Of a stretch of DNA of 64,000 bases, positions 41,740 to 54,410 are shown in pieces. Location of the stretch: positions 1,116,001-1,180,000 of the forward strand of contig NW_024468249.1 in the NCBI RefSeq assembly GCF_002104995.1, written 5' to 3'. Source of the DNA: Linderina pennispora (lineage: Eukaryota > Kickxellomycota > Kickxellomycetes > Kickxellales > Kickxellaceae). The notes under the pieces are model-generated. The model was not told the DNA's origin and did not search any database. It was given only the letters and a program-made list of their open reading frames with translations. A program made the position numbers and the translations under genes. Within the stretch, counting starts at the first letter, position 1. Every line of letters starts with the position of its first letter.

Positions 41740-44700
41740 CTAAATATAACGTGCATGGCCCATTTTTGCCCGCTTTGTTAGTACACTTGCATGTTATTAG
41801 CTGCACATTCGAACCACGACAATTGTTCTAAGCATGTGGCAAAGAAATAAAACATTCGCTCCACCCCCCTTGCGAGACACTCTCCGCGCCCTCCTAGAGC
41901 CATCCAGGAGAACGAAGAAGGAGAAAAGGCCCGGTCCCAATTTTACGTTTTTTTGTTTCTGCCCACCCGCTGGGATTTCACCCTTGTGTCCAAGCTCTAT
42001 GAAGCATCATTGAACACCCACGCCTCAACCTCCTTTTGCCGCTCCAGTCGTGGCTGCCCCCTCGGTGCTTCGTATTTGCAATACACACTTGATCCTGCAC
42101 AGCATCCTGCCACCTCCCTCCTTCGCCCCAAATGGCGCAGCTTATCCTTTGTCATGGCCTTTTTTTTTCGCAATTTTATGACTATACGCGGCCCCGCCGA
42201 CCAGAGCCCAAGATCCTGCCAAGGGACAGCGGGCGGGGGAGATCCCCTCATTGTACGGTCTCAAACGATGCATTATAAAATCACTCCCTCTCACAGCACA
42301 ATATGCAAATACTGACCTGGACATGATGCTGCCTGCTGGCGTGCAGCTGCCAATGCGCGCTGCAAGTCCGCTCGTGCGAGGTCCAGCAAACGTCGAAAGA
42401 ACCCTTCCAAACATAGTGTCTCTGTAGTTCCGCTGCCGAATTGGCTATGAAAAGAAAATAAAAGAATGCTGAATTTCGCCTGCAAGAAGAGAGTAAAGCT
42501 GCATTGCCACGGGCCTCGAGCGAGCTGGGAATTCAGAAAATAAGCAAGGCTGGAGCTTATAGAGATTATTAGCTGATCAAATTACCAATCACCATCATCA
42601 GTGACTCGGCATCGTGATTTGCATGCCTGCCCTGTTGCTGCTGATCGACGGAGGTCTGCCTATGACTTTTCCTCCGGCGGCCCAGGACCTGGTCCAGGAC
42701 TGGCGGTCCAGCCTTGCGACCAGCTGACAACGCTCCTGGCCTTTGTTGCAATGCTGAATCGTCGCTTTTTCGCCAACAAGCGTGCCTGCTCACCCCATGA
42801 TCAATTGACAGCAGCACACCTGCTCTCCCCCCAAAGGCACTCCACTGCATGTCGCTGATCCTGGCCAGACTAACCTATGATGCCGGACTGTGTGAAAAAA
42901 TGGATATGTGCCCATGCATGCTGCTTATCACCAGGCTGGCATGACCACAACAGCAAACATGTATGTCAAAATTAGCACACGTAGCATGAAGAAGGAACGA
43001 GGCCTATTCGGCAAACGATCGTCAGAGCAATGCTATTTGCTGGGGGGAGGGTATAGCCAGAGTGGCGCCTGAGCTTTCCCGTTTTGCGATTCTTCGTGCA
43101 GCTAGTTTTGCCGCCAAGGATGCACGGAGCGGGTCAGAAAAAGAGGAGCCAAAATGTTGTCAAAACCCAACCACAGCCTGCTTGTTAAAACAAAGGCAGG
43201 AGCCATTTTATTATTGCAATTGTGCCGCCCATGTCTAATTGTTACTAGACATAGCGAAGCTGCACCAGCATACAATAACGAGCCTTTCGCCTCCAAGCAA
43301 CAGTGAGGGACGAGCCCAGCTTGAAAAAATTACCCAGCACATGCATGGTTGTTGACGGTCGAGATTTTAATATGACCTTATTAGTCCACCAAGGGGCGAG
43401 TTTGACATACCTGCGGGCAATTGTGCCCGGCCATGCACCTCAGCTCGCACTATTTGCTCACCCATGCAATGCCGGTCGAAAAAGGGGGAAGAAAAGATGG
43501 TCGCTGGCTCTTGTCCTCGGTGCCCGACACTTGCAGAATAAAATAAACCCAGCAGGCGACAAAGGGCAGGTCCACGCCTAAAACAGCTCTATCTCTATTT
43601 GCCAAATACCCAGCAACTAGCGGCTCTATTTTCTCCTGGAGAAAATAAAGAAAATCATCCTGGCCCTGCTAGTGTTTTGCTTGGCAGGCAGGGGTATCCT
43701 TAAACCCCGCCCAGCCGTTCCGGCGAATTTGCTTTTCACAGCCAGCCCCCTCCAAGCACAGAGGATGGTCCCATCACCACAGCAATCGCCATGCCCAACA
43801 AACTCTAACAGTAACCTGTCTATCATACATGGTCTGGCTGGTGCTACCGTGACAAGTCGCATATGATCGCATATGCTCATCACGTGGAATATGCCATGTA
43901 CGTTGGGCTGCTCAATATTTTTTCCACTTGTCTTTGAATATTTCCGAATGCTAGACATTAACAATGCGCTGTGCTTTGAAATAATTCAAACATACACCCT
44001 CTATCACTATACGGGACTATTTTGTCCAGAGCCCATACCCAGCTTGTTTGGCTTCCCTTCTAGCACTGCCTTTCACTCCATAAATGACGCACATTATTGT
44101 GCAAAAGATAAACACAGGGCCATGAAAGCAACATGCATATTCTGCCTATACAAAAGGTAATCTGTGCTAGGGGGAACGGTTACGAGGGCAGCGGAGTGTC
44201 CTGTAAAGCCTGTACGTGTCTAGGTGAATCAACAGTTGTTGTGAGCCATTGACCGTCTTTTGGGCGACGGGGGCCGATTGTCGAGCCAAGGAGGCCGTCT
44301 TTGTGTCTTGGGACAGGTTTTTTGTTTTGGTTTCTGGCTCTCTCTCTTGTTGACAGCAGCAGGACAAGCGCTGGCCAATGTTCCTCCCCGTGGGTTCTAC
44401 TGGCCGTTGTCGTCTGGTTAAAATTTGGCAGGGGTTTTCTTCATTTTTGCGCGATACACCCAATATGCGTGGTTTATGAGGATAGTGCGACTGCGAAAAA
44501 AGTTGCTGGCTAATACCCAATGGCAACATCGTCTAATTGTTCCTTGTTCTGGCATGGGAAGGGGAAGCCTTGGCAGAGATAGTTCTAATAGGTCCGCTGA
44601 ATATGAATATCAAAATGAAGCCCACGAAAACATGGTGGAATAGTACGTTCAAATTTACTCTGCGTTGTTTGCAAGGGAGAAGCGACACACCAAATACACA

Positions 44701-45714
44701 ACGTCCCAATACCCTCCTGTGCGAAATTGGACCCAGAGGGATAGTGGTATCGCATGTGGTACTATGGGGCTGTTCGCTATGTGCTCGCACACGCCGAATC
44801 GGAGGAGGCCGAGTTTTGGAACTCTGAGCACAAGCACCGATTCTTGGTATCTTTGAACTCTACTTTGCAGCACCAAAGGATACGTGGAATACAGATGCGC
44901 CGCCATACCTGATTACATAAATACACCTGGAGCTCGTGCGCAGGCAGGGCTTCTTGGTATTGCAGAGGCTATGTGAGGTGTCTTGGGCCACGCTAGAACT
45001 CGACAAAAAGAACATTATCCACCAAGTTCACCCACACCCGCTCAGCCCGCCCCGTGTATCCTCCAGACTGCCACTACGAGATCCCAAGGTGGCCCAACCC
45101 GCATAATCTGGCCTTGTGCAATGCGGTCTCGTTTTTTGTTTCTCTTCTGACGTGCGTTGTCGCTGCTGCCAGGCGGGTTGCGTTTTGGTGATTTCTTTTT
45201 GTTGTGGTGTTTCGCCTCTCGCTTTCTCGTCCGCCCCCTTTGTTGCCTTTGCTGTGGCCATTTTAGTCGAACCGCTACATGCAAAATGGGCCATTATATT
45301 GTTGTCCCAGCTGCCATATATGGACACGCAAATGTGCCTTGTACAAGGCGCAAAAATAAAATCAGCTCTGGCGAAATAAGAAAAAACGGCAGACCATGTA
45401 AATGCGAGGAAAAAAGCACGAATAAAGAAAAATTAGGCACGGGTTATCACCCACCCCCTTTCGGCAGGAGCGCTCTTTTTGCACGCTGCTATTCAGCAAG
45501 AGAACGGCACCCCCCATGTCCATGACCGGGTCCAATATCAGGGTTATGAACACCACGGCTCCCCTCTGTTTTTCGCCGTCCCCCACTTGCCGGGCTATGT
45601 TGCCTCTATGGCCCAAATGCACCAAATGTTTTTGTTGCGAAAAATGCTGGAGCAGGCTACCCTCCCCACTGCTGTCTCTTGTCGCAGGGGTTCGCCTCTA
45701 GCAAGGGCCACGGC
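41740..45714. other. 4-kb region without a recognised gene
   Basis: Upstream of the CRZ1-like gene and of MRPL34. Open frames (for example 44,167-44,529 minus, 120 codons, and 45,479-45,721 plus, 80 codons) have no recognisable similarity or coding-like composition. The region contains many short AT-rich and C-rich tracts. It could be a long regulatory region or hold an unrecognised non-coding transcript. No tRNA, 5S or snRNA motif was noticed. Confidence 0.35.
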
Positions 45715-45722
45715 TATATAAA
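45715..45722 (+). promoter_or_regulatory. TATA box, CRZ1-like gene
   Basis: TATATAAA about 630 bases before the main ATG at 46,353, predicting an unusually long 5' leader of about 600 bases unless it is spliced. Confidence 0.5.
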
Positions 45723-45743
45723 GTTGTGTCGCCCGGCGCCACG

Positions 45744-45854
45744 ATGGACTCTTCCTCTCCCCTCATCGAATTTGCTCTGCAAAACAAACTTCCCCTCTAT
45801 TCTTTTACTTCTAACCCCCTTGAACAGCCTCCAAAAGCCCATTCTACTACTTAA
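45744..45854 (+). CDS. 36-codon upstream open reading frame in the CRZ1-like leader
   Basis: ATGGACTCTTCCTC begins 22 bases after the TATA box and ends TAA at 45,854, giving 36 residues starting MDSSSPLIEFALQ. The main protein also starts MDS, which is probably chance. If it is in the mature leader it could restrain translation of the factor. Very close spacing to the TATA box means some transcripts may start inside it. Confidence 0.3.
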   Translation: MDSSSPLIEFALQNKLPLYSFTSNPLEQPPKAHSTT

Positions 45855-46352
45855 GCGCTTTCATTGCTACCAAAGGCTGGCTTGTCCATATTTTATTACT
45901 AGCCATCATATTATCCCAGCCTGTCCTGCTCCCTGCCCCACCGGCCACTACTACCCCTCTTCCTCCGGCCTGTTGAGACCGCTCCTTTGCTTCCATTTAC
46001 TGCGCGAGGGTGGAATCTAGCACACACCCCGCCCGCATCAATTTGCCCTGTCACCATTGCCATCACATCCATCATCTCAATCACGAAGTAGTTTATCCAT
46101 TCCGGTTTTATTTTTCCTCGCTTCAAAACCGCTTCGGCTAAGCTAATTCCAAGTTACATCAGCTGGCACCACATCGCTAGGCCATTTATTCTAGATCTCG
46201 CCTGGAGCCAGCCCTTATTTCACCAGCTCCCCCCTTCTTCTGGCTGCAGAAATAATTAACCCTTTATTTCGCACTATTACTTTCTCTCACCTACCTCCAT
46301 TCATATCTTCTGTACTCTACACCCATTCACACAACCGGAAACTACATTCGTA

Positions 46353-49300
46353 ATGGACTCCACAGGAATGTACCATCTTTCGGCTGCAAGCCAGAACGAT
46401 CTGTACCCGATGGACGTGGGTGCCACTGACTCGGCCTCGTCATACCACAACATCGATGGCGGTGCGACCTCGGGTGGGTATCCGCAGTCGCACCACGGCG
46501 CAGTGAAGTCGCAGTCGCTTGGGTCCGAGGCGTCGGCATCGTTTGCACTGATGACCCTCGACTCCAACACCCAGAGCGCCTCGCAGACGCCGTGCCAGTC
46601 GCTTTACCAGCCGGGCACGCTGCAGGGCTCGGGGTGCGAGTCTCATTGCGTCACCTCCATGACGCCAATGTCTTCCTCCTACTCGACATTCCCTGCCAGC
46701 GGCGGTTCTGCTGTGTCGTCCGTCCCATCAAACACGCTTGTTACGCCGCCACTCTACGTCGGAGCGACCACCTCGGGTCCTGTCAGCTCGTACCCGAGCA
46801 ATGTCCCCCCAGTTGGTAAGTTACTAGTTTCTGCCCAATTCCTTCTATTGGCTCGCCACCCTCGTCTCCCCCTCTCACTGTACCTGCTTTCCCGGGCCTA
46901 TTGTTCGCTATATGCAATGCTGAATCCCACCTCCCCCTCCTCCCATTGACTCTCCCATCGCTTTGCCCTGTCTAGTGTCTGCCATGATCATTTGACTCAG
47001 ATACTCTATTCCACAGCTGTTTGCACTCCAGGGATTCGCCACGGCCCCCTTTTCCAGTTGTTCAAATATGCTGCTGTTGTGCGCTACAATCGTAACTGGG
47101 GCTCGTATGGCTGGGTCTCTCCTGACCAACGTATTGCTTCGCCGTCACGCCCCGCTCCCCCGTTTCCACCAGCGCTGGCAGCAGAAAATAACTGGATATG
47201 TGCACCCAACTTCCCCTGACCTGGCCACATTGTGCACATTTCGGCGATTGCTATGCATGTCGGTTGTCTCCTATCGAGTGTGTGAATGATGAAAGTGTGT
47301 GTGCGGCTTTACAGGTGCTAGCCAGTGACGGCCAGGGGACAGAAATCTGCCCTGACGAACCCTGCAATTCACTGGCTAATTTCAGGGTCGGCTAGTGAGA
47401 GACCCAACCGCTTGCGCATGATCTGCTCCATCTATCCCGCCCGGGAGCTCTTGTTTATGGAGCCAGCTCAGTGATGGATCGCCAGGCGGGCTTCGGCTAA
47501 CTCGTCTTGACCCTACACTCCCCTCCTTTGCTCTGGATCGCCAATTCTGTATGTCCTATTTTGTATCGTAAATAGAGTCGGGGGAGAGAATCCACCCTTG
47601 CGAAAAAAGTGCCTCCAAAAGACCAGCTTCGTCTGGAGTGCCCATGTTGCAATAAGTATGCTGCGTTAATTGATTGCCTTTCTTGGCCAACCTGCACATA
47701 CGTTTCTCGCCCATCCCCCCCTGTAAGCCGACCCTCCCCAAACACGACCTCTACTTTATTTCGAGGAAAAAGCAGGGAAGGATTTGTTCGCACTCGTTTT
47801 TACCCCTGGTGAGTCGGTACCGGCGCTGGTCCTGAGTATTGAGCATTTGGGGTGTATAACTCGAGACGCAGGATGAATTTTAAGATCGCTTTAGCCTCTC
47901 CCTCCCTACTCCCCCTCACGACCTGCGTTCTATTTAACCTGCCGTCCCTGGCAGCTGGCCACCATCTTTCAACCTATTTCACAACTTCTTTCTGCAACTG
48001 ACTTTTTTTCGCATTAATTTCCGTCAGTCTTTATTTAACCTTTTTCGCTAACCATGCTTTGCACCGCTCTCCATCTAGATCTTTCATTCGCCTACCAGAG
48101 CCAGTCCAGAGACGCTGGGCCGCCGGCAATCTTTGACTCTCATGCGCTCACGCTGCTTAACCACAACAACTTTGGCGAGTTCAGCGACTATGCAGCCCCA
48201 ATGCCATCGCAGTTCAACGTGGGTCTTGTTCCGTCTACACCTGTCTCGGCCACATCCTTCCCACCACAGGGAGCCACACAGTTTGATGTTGAGATGTCAG
48301 CCTGTCCGTCACAGATGTACACACCAACCCAGAACCACAGCCCCAACGTCAATGCCAGCGCCAACGCCGCTGCTGCAGTTGCTGCTGCCGCTGCTGCGGT
48401 TATTGCTTCTACAAGCGCTAGCCCCGTTGGGATGCCTGGGATGCCGCCGGGCTCGCTGTCTGTGTCCATGGGCTCGGTCAACTCGGCCCCACCCAACGTG
48501 CTCGAGTTTTCGCAGAATGCCCTGCGGTCGCCCGACTCTGCGGCGTATCCGCAGGCTAGCGAGTACCAGACTGCTGTCTACGATAATACCGTTGCCGACT
48601 CATCGCCAAGGGCATCTGGCTATGCCAAGCGCACCACTCGGTGCCGCAAGAGCTACGGTACGACCGAGCACCGCTACCGCCGCAAGTCCGTGGTGGACAC
48701 CGCTGACACGGTGAGCAACACTGCTGTCGCTAGCAACGTCGCAGCCAACAACCGCAGTGTCTCGAGCACACTGCCTATCTCCGACGCGTACCGGTTTGAG
48801 ATCGTCTTCCCAGCGAACGAAAACATTGTCGGCTCTGGGGCCATCCTACCCCACTGCAGGCTCTACTGTGCCGCCGAGCCCCTTCCCGATGCCAGTTGTT
48901 CTTGGTTCGAGCACAGTAGCGAACGACGTTGCCATTATGCAGCAGTACCGGGCTGACCCCAATCTTCATACTGCGCTTTCAGTCGGCCTCAACGCCAAGG
49001 CAAGCACCCTCAGCGGCCTGAAGCCCATGTCGGCGGCGCCTGCCTCGGTTTACAGCACCGCGCCAGGGTTCCCGCACCGGTCGGTCAGTGCCGGTGCATC
49101 GCTGCGGGTCAGCGCTTGCGAGAACGCCCTCGGCTTAGGCAACGTTAACGCGGTATCGGTGGCGGTTGATACCCCACCGCTCACTGCCCAGTGCTCTGAC
49201 GAGGAGGACGACCGCGATGGCACCAGCAAGGCATCCAACTACAGCTTCAACATGGACATCTCGAACGGGCACCCACCGCCGCAGCCAGGCAGCTTCATGC

Positions 49301-50193
49301 AGTACTTGGACCCGCGCGCCTCGATGGAGAGCTTCTTCGGTGCTGCCCCGGCTGGCGGAAGGCTGCCAACTCTGCACGAAGTCAAGTCGACCGAGGGAGA
49401 GCCCCTCTACCCCATGTCATCAGCCGTCAACCCGAACGACCTGGCCAACAGCGGTGCCCTCGTGAAGGAGCAGGCACAGACCAAGGCCGGCAGTGCCAAG
49501 CGCCGTGGCAAGCAGCGGGCTGTTGCCTTTGATGACTCTGTCCCGACCAACGGATCGACAGGCAAGCGCCGCAAGGCCTCCCCGGCCCAGTGCAAGTCGC
49601 GCATGGGCACCAAGGATGACGAGTGCGACCCGATTACATGCCCGCACCCCGAGTGCAGCAAGCGCTTCACGCGCAAGTACAACCTCAAGTCACATGAGAG
49701 GACGCACACCAACGAGCGCCCGTTCGAGTGCGATGCGTGCGAGGCCAAATTCAGCAGGAACCACGATCTGAAGCGCCACAAGAAGATCCACAGCGGCGCT
49801 AAGCCCTTCATCTGCCTGCACTGCAACCGTGGGTTTGCCCGTGCCGATGCACTCCGCCGTCACACGTCTAAGGGACCGACGTGCAAGAAGACTGCGCCTA
49901 CTGCCAAGGGCAAGAGCAGCTCAACCGCAAACCGCGGGGTCATCTCGACCTTCTCGGCGATTCCTCACCCAGCTGCTGCTCCCCAGGTGACAGCCGCCTC
50001 CGAGATCCCACCGGCGCTGGGCGTCGCTCTGGATAGCCACATGTCCGGCCGCCAGTCGCCTGTGTCTCTTAACGGCCCGGCCGTGCCGGTCATGCACCAG
50101 CCATATATGGCTGCCGATGCTGCCGCCGCTGCATCGTCGATTGGCAGTGGATTGCCGACAATGTTTGTGAGCAGCACCCAGCACCAGCGCTGA
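46353..50193 (+). CDS. three-finger C2H2 transcription factor, CRZ1-like (one frame break)
   Basis: Exon 1 46353-46815 (Ser/Gly/Tyr-rich) joins in phase 1 to exon 2 48079-50193 across a 1263-base intron (GTAAGT..CTAG), giving about 858 residues. The frame moves by +1 near 48,838 in a GGGG run. An Ala tract (residues around 48,360-48,410) and Ser/Pro-rich segments precede a basic [11 protein letters not shown] region. Three C2H2 fingers follow at about 49,635-49,880: [39 protein letters not shown] and [17 protein letters not shown], linked by THTNERPFE and HSGAKPFI. The finger set most resembles Crz1/PrzA calcineurin-responsive factors. A calcineurin PxIxIT site was not clearly found, so orthology is tentative. 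An alternative ATG at 48,054 inside the intron could give a shorter form. Confidence 0.8.
46816..48078 (+). other. 1.26-kb intron with possible internal promoter
   Basis: Long intron of the CRZ1-like gene. Near its end are two TATTTAA elements (about 47,932 and 48,033) and a pyrimidine-rich leader before an ATG at 48,054. That ATG is in frame with exon 2 through the acceptor (CTAG, 48,075-48,078), so retention or internal initiation would make a protein starting MLCTALHLD that lacks exon 1. Confidence 0.5.
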
Positions 50194-52209
50194 TGGAGCG
50201 AAGAGTGAGCTCATCCTCTCCCCTTTTCTGTCTGTTTTTTTCATTCTGCATCATCCTGTTGTTTATAAATAAATCGAACCCCACAAAGATAGTACTGCTC
50301 AAATGGACCATGGCTGTCTTCGCCAAATACAAGGCACACGACACCTTGTGCTATCCGCCGTTCAGGCCATCTGCTCTGTCTCCTTGACATATGTAGCAGC
50401 GCCAGTCTGTAGCCACATTGCCCGCTGCCTCGACATTCTGCTAGATTTCACATTCAGACAAACACACTATCCTCTTCCCAATTTTTGGTGCATGATTGTT
50501 GCTGTTGTCTCTGCTCCTCCCCGCGTAGCAATTGCATAGGCAGCAGCCAGACGCCTACCCATTCCTTCTTTTGGCCCAGTAGCCAATCTGGGTAAGGTGG
50601 GCGAGCATTGCAATTCAGACACCCCGGTGCAGATCCCGCATAGTGCATCTCCGAACCAAGGGCATGAAGAATCGGACGTAGTGTGAATGTGTGCTGCTCT
50701 TGCGTCTAGGTCAAGAGCGACCACATTGGTGGGCACGGGTCCTTGTGCTTGGATCTGTATGAAGAATGCAAGGCTCTTTGTCTGTCTGCATTTGAACCGG
50801 TTTTCTATTTTGTTGCTCCTGATTTATCCTACGTCCTAAGCAATGCATAGTCTTGCATATAGAGATGCATCTCTTCGGCTACGTACAGGGGCAGATACGC
50901 TAAATAAATCAGCCTGTACCCGCGCCGTTTTTGCAGATGGCTAGCTCACATCGCCGATGACGACATGGAGCACCAGGCGATCCTCCGTTCGCTTTTGCAC
51001 AACAAAACATTGCTAATGTGTTTTAGCAACAAGTAATCCAGACGGAGCTGGGCAACTACAGACCGCGTGACCATGTGAATCATGCGGGTAATGCTATGGC
51101 GCGCGCACTTGATGTTGGCAAGACCACTTATTCCTTACCGCTGCCATTGTGAGTATGCTTGCGTTCTGTTTCGCCTCTTTAGTGGTTGGGCAGGGCCAGC
51201 AGCGGGAATACCTTGCATACTTTTGCAGCGCATGCATCGACTTGATTTCTCGTCCCGCCCCTCCTGGGGATTCTCAGCCTCCTCACACTCGCCGTCATTG
51301 TAAAAAAAAAACTTTTATGCACGGGTCGGCCCGGCAGAGAAAACATAATAATGTACATTTTTGGCCACATATGCACGAGGTGCTTAAATTGATTGCTTTT
51401 CGTCTTTCTCTGTCAGTTGGGAGGGGAATCTTCAAAAATCGGACCCAATTTATGCGAGTCTGTGGTGAGCCGCCTCTTTCGTGCCTTTTATTGCTCAAGA
51501 CAACTGCAGACTCAGCCCGGCTCCAGCAGGCGGACATCGCCTTCTCGTACACGCGACATAGCCGGATCCGCGTGAAACGGGTGGCCGGTAATAGCACACT
51601 GTGCCGATAATTGTTTTGTTTTAACCCTTTGCAATTGGATGATGCATGCGATGGGCGTCCCTCTCGCCGAAGGGAAAGGTCCAGGCGATGGCCTCAGATA
51701 TGCCTTTCGGAAAAACCTGGCATAGAAAAGCAGGTGTGCATCTTGTTTCGCGAAACCACTTGCTCGTCTTCTGCCAGCATCTCCACGAGAATGCTCCCTC
51801 CCCAATGTCGCCGTGCAATGAGGCGTAGCATGTCCAAATTGTCTTATGCACATGCGGTTTCGACCTGCGTTAATTGCTATAAAAAATGGGTGCTCTCGAC
51901 GAATAGAAAATTTTAGTTTTGGTTTATTTTTAAAATCGGCAACCACCGCTCTGATGGGCTTGGCCGTGCCGAAATAACCGGCTCGATCCTGTCGTGTAAC
52001 GCACACCTACGCATCACTTTCTTAACGGAGATCGAAAAGTGCTGTGTAGTTTGCAGAAACTCAACTAGCTTGTTATCTGCAACAGGAATTGCGCACTGCA
52101 GCGAAGAGTGAAAAGGAATGTCCGGGGTACTGTGTGAGTGGGGCATGTGCATGGCTGCATTCAGATACAAACCGTGCATCAAGCGAAAGTTGACCGAGAT
52201 TCTGTTTGC
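50194..52209. other. intergenic region, no gene supported
   Basis: CRZ1-like 3' UTR (AATAAA-like aataaat near 50,265) and about 1.9 kb of mixed sequence. Frames at 51,149-51,610 plus and 51,512-52,006 minus overlap each other and show no family resemblance. A short peptide-like stretch at about 50,940-51,035 plus (LAHIADDDMEHQAILRSLL) looks coding-like but is isolated. Confidence 0.35.
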
Positions 52210-53243
52210 CATACAAACGAGGCTTTACGGAAATGCCACTCCTGGCCAAGCCTCTGATGTGGACGATGCTCTCCTGTCAGCACCATCTCACTAGCGATTC
52301 GCTTGTAGCTAGATGAGCAGGGAATTTCTCTGCCATGGTACGAAGGTCTAACCAACCATTACTGCTACCTTGGATACCATGTGTATACATGCATTTATTA
52401 GTATCCGCACTCAATGTAGATCATCGTACCACTTAATAGTATAATATGTCTACTTTGAAGGACCTGTCTTGATCTATGACTGGCATGTATACAGGAAATG
52501 GATCCATGTCAGTGCGTGATAGTATGAGCATCTGGAACTTTATGATTAGGACCTGTACAAAGCAACGCAAGGATTAGACCAGATAGTGATCTTCGCCATT
52601 TGCGATGTAAATCGCTGTGTTTGCAGCACGGTGGGTATAGAGACCAAGGCATCCTACTCATCATTTGCAGTATGCTTGCTGATTGGTAGATTAGTCCAAT
52701 TTCATGTAACAGATATGCGGGCGATGGTTATTACAACATAATTTAGATTGATGCTGTACATTAATTTATGGTGATTTCGATAAGCTATTCGTAGTCTACA
52801 GCATATATGTATATTTGATGCATATGAAGCAATGGCCAGCGCAATAAATATTACCGGTGATTAAATTAGTGAAGGATCCGAATGATGCATATACCGCTTT
52901 TCTGCTTTGGCACCCCAAACCTACGCAAGATCATTTTCTGGCTTGCACACTTGATGATGGATACATGTACATGTCAGAAACATCAGCGTGAGCAGCTCAA
53001 AGCCCTACATGCATGCAGACATCACTAGACAGAGCTTTGTTCTTATGCAGACGTTGCATATTTTCCTATCACATGGCAAGAATGGAAGTGTGGTTGATGT
53101 GAGAGTTTTGGGGAGGCGGATATGCAGGTTAGCATTGTTTGTGTGTGTGCTTCGAGACTAACACAGCACAGTGTCCTGCTTCAGCGAGGTATTCCTCCTC
53201 CGCTTTACCCACACTGTATTCTTACTCTTTCGTACAGCCCTCC
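52210..53243. other. AT-rich intergenic island and upstream region
   Basis: Strongly AT-rich with stops in all frames up to about 53,120. Between 53,129 and 53,243 there are plausible leader splice signals (GTTAGC at 53,129; GACTAAC and TTCAG ending 53,185; CGTACAG ending 53,238), so the next gene may have short leader introns. Confidence 0.35.
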
Positions 53244-54064
53244 ATGTTATTCAGCAATTCCAGCAACGACAGTCTCACGACCGTATGGCAGGGTCGTGAT
53301 AGCAAGAGAGCATTCTCTGTCTTGTCAGACAAACATATGTCTGAGTCCCTCCAGATGATGCTGGAAACTGTGACCTCCCTGATATTGATGCGACATGTGC
53401 TGTGTCAGTCTATCCTAGGGATAAATAGCAGTCTTGATGCCGAGGCCAGCGATAGCGATCTGTATGACTCTGAAATGGTGATGGCCATTGATAAAACAAT
53501 CAGTTCCCTGCGCGAGTGTATCGAGCAGCACATGAACAGGTTACCTTTGTCCGACACAAAGCTCTCGATCATATTCGAGTTCGAGCGATACTTTGAGTCA
53601 GCGGCGGGTGCAAAAATTGCAGAGTTTAATGAGTTTGAGTTTTACCATGATCCTAGGGAATACCTCGACTCGTTCGTCCCCTCGTATGTTGTTGACGCGT
53701 CCACTGCAAGTTTGAACTGGCGCTCGTTCATAATGCAGTATCCGCTGCCACTTGTCAACTACTATGTTGAGCATGATTTGGCGGATGTGACCTCATGGGA
53801 TACTGCAACTTCGATGCTTGATGCTGCGTTCAAGTCATCTCTTCCTGAAGCCAGGTTATCCAGACATCGCTTGGCGCTGAGAGATGTGGAGGAGTACAAT
53901 GCGATTCTCGGGCTACACTCGGTTCGTTTGCCCAAAATCGCCCTGTACTGTCAGGCTGGCTCGCCTCGGTCTGCACGATCATCCAGCAGTACGCCATCAT
54001 TGCGCTGCTGACCAAGCACCAGATCGGCCATGTTGGCAAATTCAACTTCCATGACTTGGAATAG
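53244..54064 (+). CDS. unrecognised protein (one frame break)
   Basis: The frame from the ATG at 53,244 encodes about 225 residues of globular, mostly helical-looking sequence (for example KLSIIFEFERYFESAAG, YHDPREYLDSFVPSYVV, LPLVNYYVEHDLADVTSW). One base is missing near 53,915-53,921, after which the next frame continues as GSFAQNRPVLSGWLASV, then a hydrophobic IIQQYAIIALLTKH, and stops at 54,064. Total is about 273 residues. No signal peptide or known domain was recognised. The start is uncertain, because splice-like signals just upstream could add or change the first exon. Composition and codon use look like a real gene. It lies 350 bases before TAF2 in the same orientation. Confidence 0.5.
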
Positions 54065-54316
54065 GCCTTTCCAATTTTTTTCCTCACCAGCCAGAGATTC
54101 ACGTGATCGAACCACAAACCTATGGATGGCGAGTGACGCAGATGTTTCGATTTGTGATTTTGCGCCCGTTTTGAGGTGTTTCGGATACCCATCACATATT
54201 TATTGCCTTGCGTTCCCTCTATTTCTCCCCAGCCCTTTCCCCACTTGTGCATACATCTAGACACGGCTGTCTATACATTATATTAACACCACCCGGTACA
54301 TAGTTTGTTGCAGCAA
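54065..54316. other. spacer before TAF2
   Basis: About 350 bases run from the preceding stop to the TAF2 ATG. No gene is seen; the TAF2 TATA box lies at 54,317. Confidence 0.4.
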
Positions 54317-54324
54317 TATAAAAG
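54317..54324 (+). promoter_or_regulatory. TATA box, TAF2
   Basis: TATAAAAG about 94 bases before the TAF2 ATG. Confidence 0.6.
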
Positions 54325-54410
54325 AAGGGGCGCGTGGGTAATTACCAGTCCTGAAACCTATCGGCATCAGATCAGACACATACGCACAGAAGATAGCTGT
54401 CTATACAACC

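Noticed and set aside
41790-41840. A B-box-like ggttcgaatg on the minus strand as a possible tRNA gene.
   Set aside because: The flanking bases do not form a T-arm stem and no A box or acceptor stem is found.
45479-45721. An 80-codon frame with protein-like composition upstream of the CRZ1-like TATA box.
   Set aside because: It begins at a non-ATG codon, has no homologue I recognise, and runs into the core promoter.
50940-51035. Short coding-like peptide (LAHIADDDMEHQAILRSLL) in the intergenic region.
   Set aside because: Isolated 30-codon match with no flanking exon signals; could be chance or an old fragment.
51149-52006. Open frames of 153 and 164 codons on opposite strands.
   Set aside because: They overlap, lack recognisable similarity, and their composition does not resemble the coding genes in this window.
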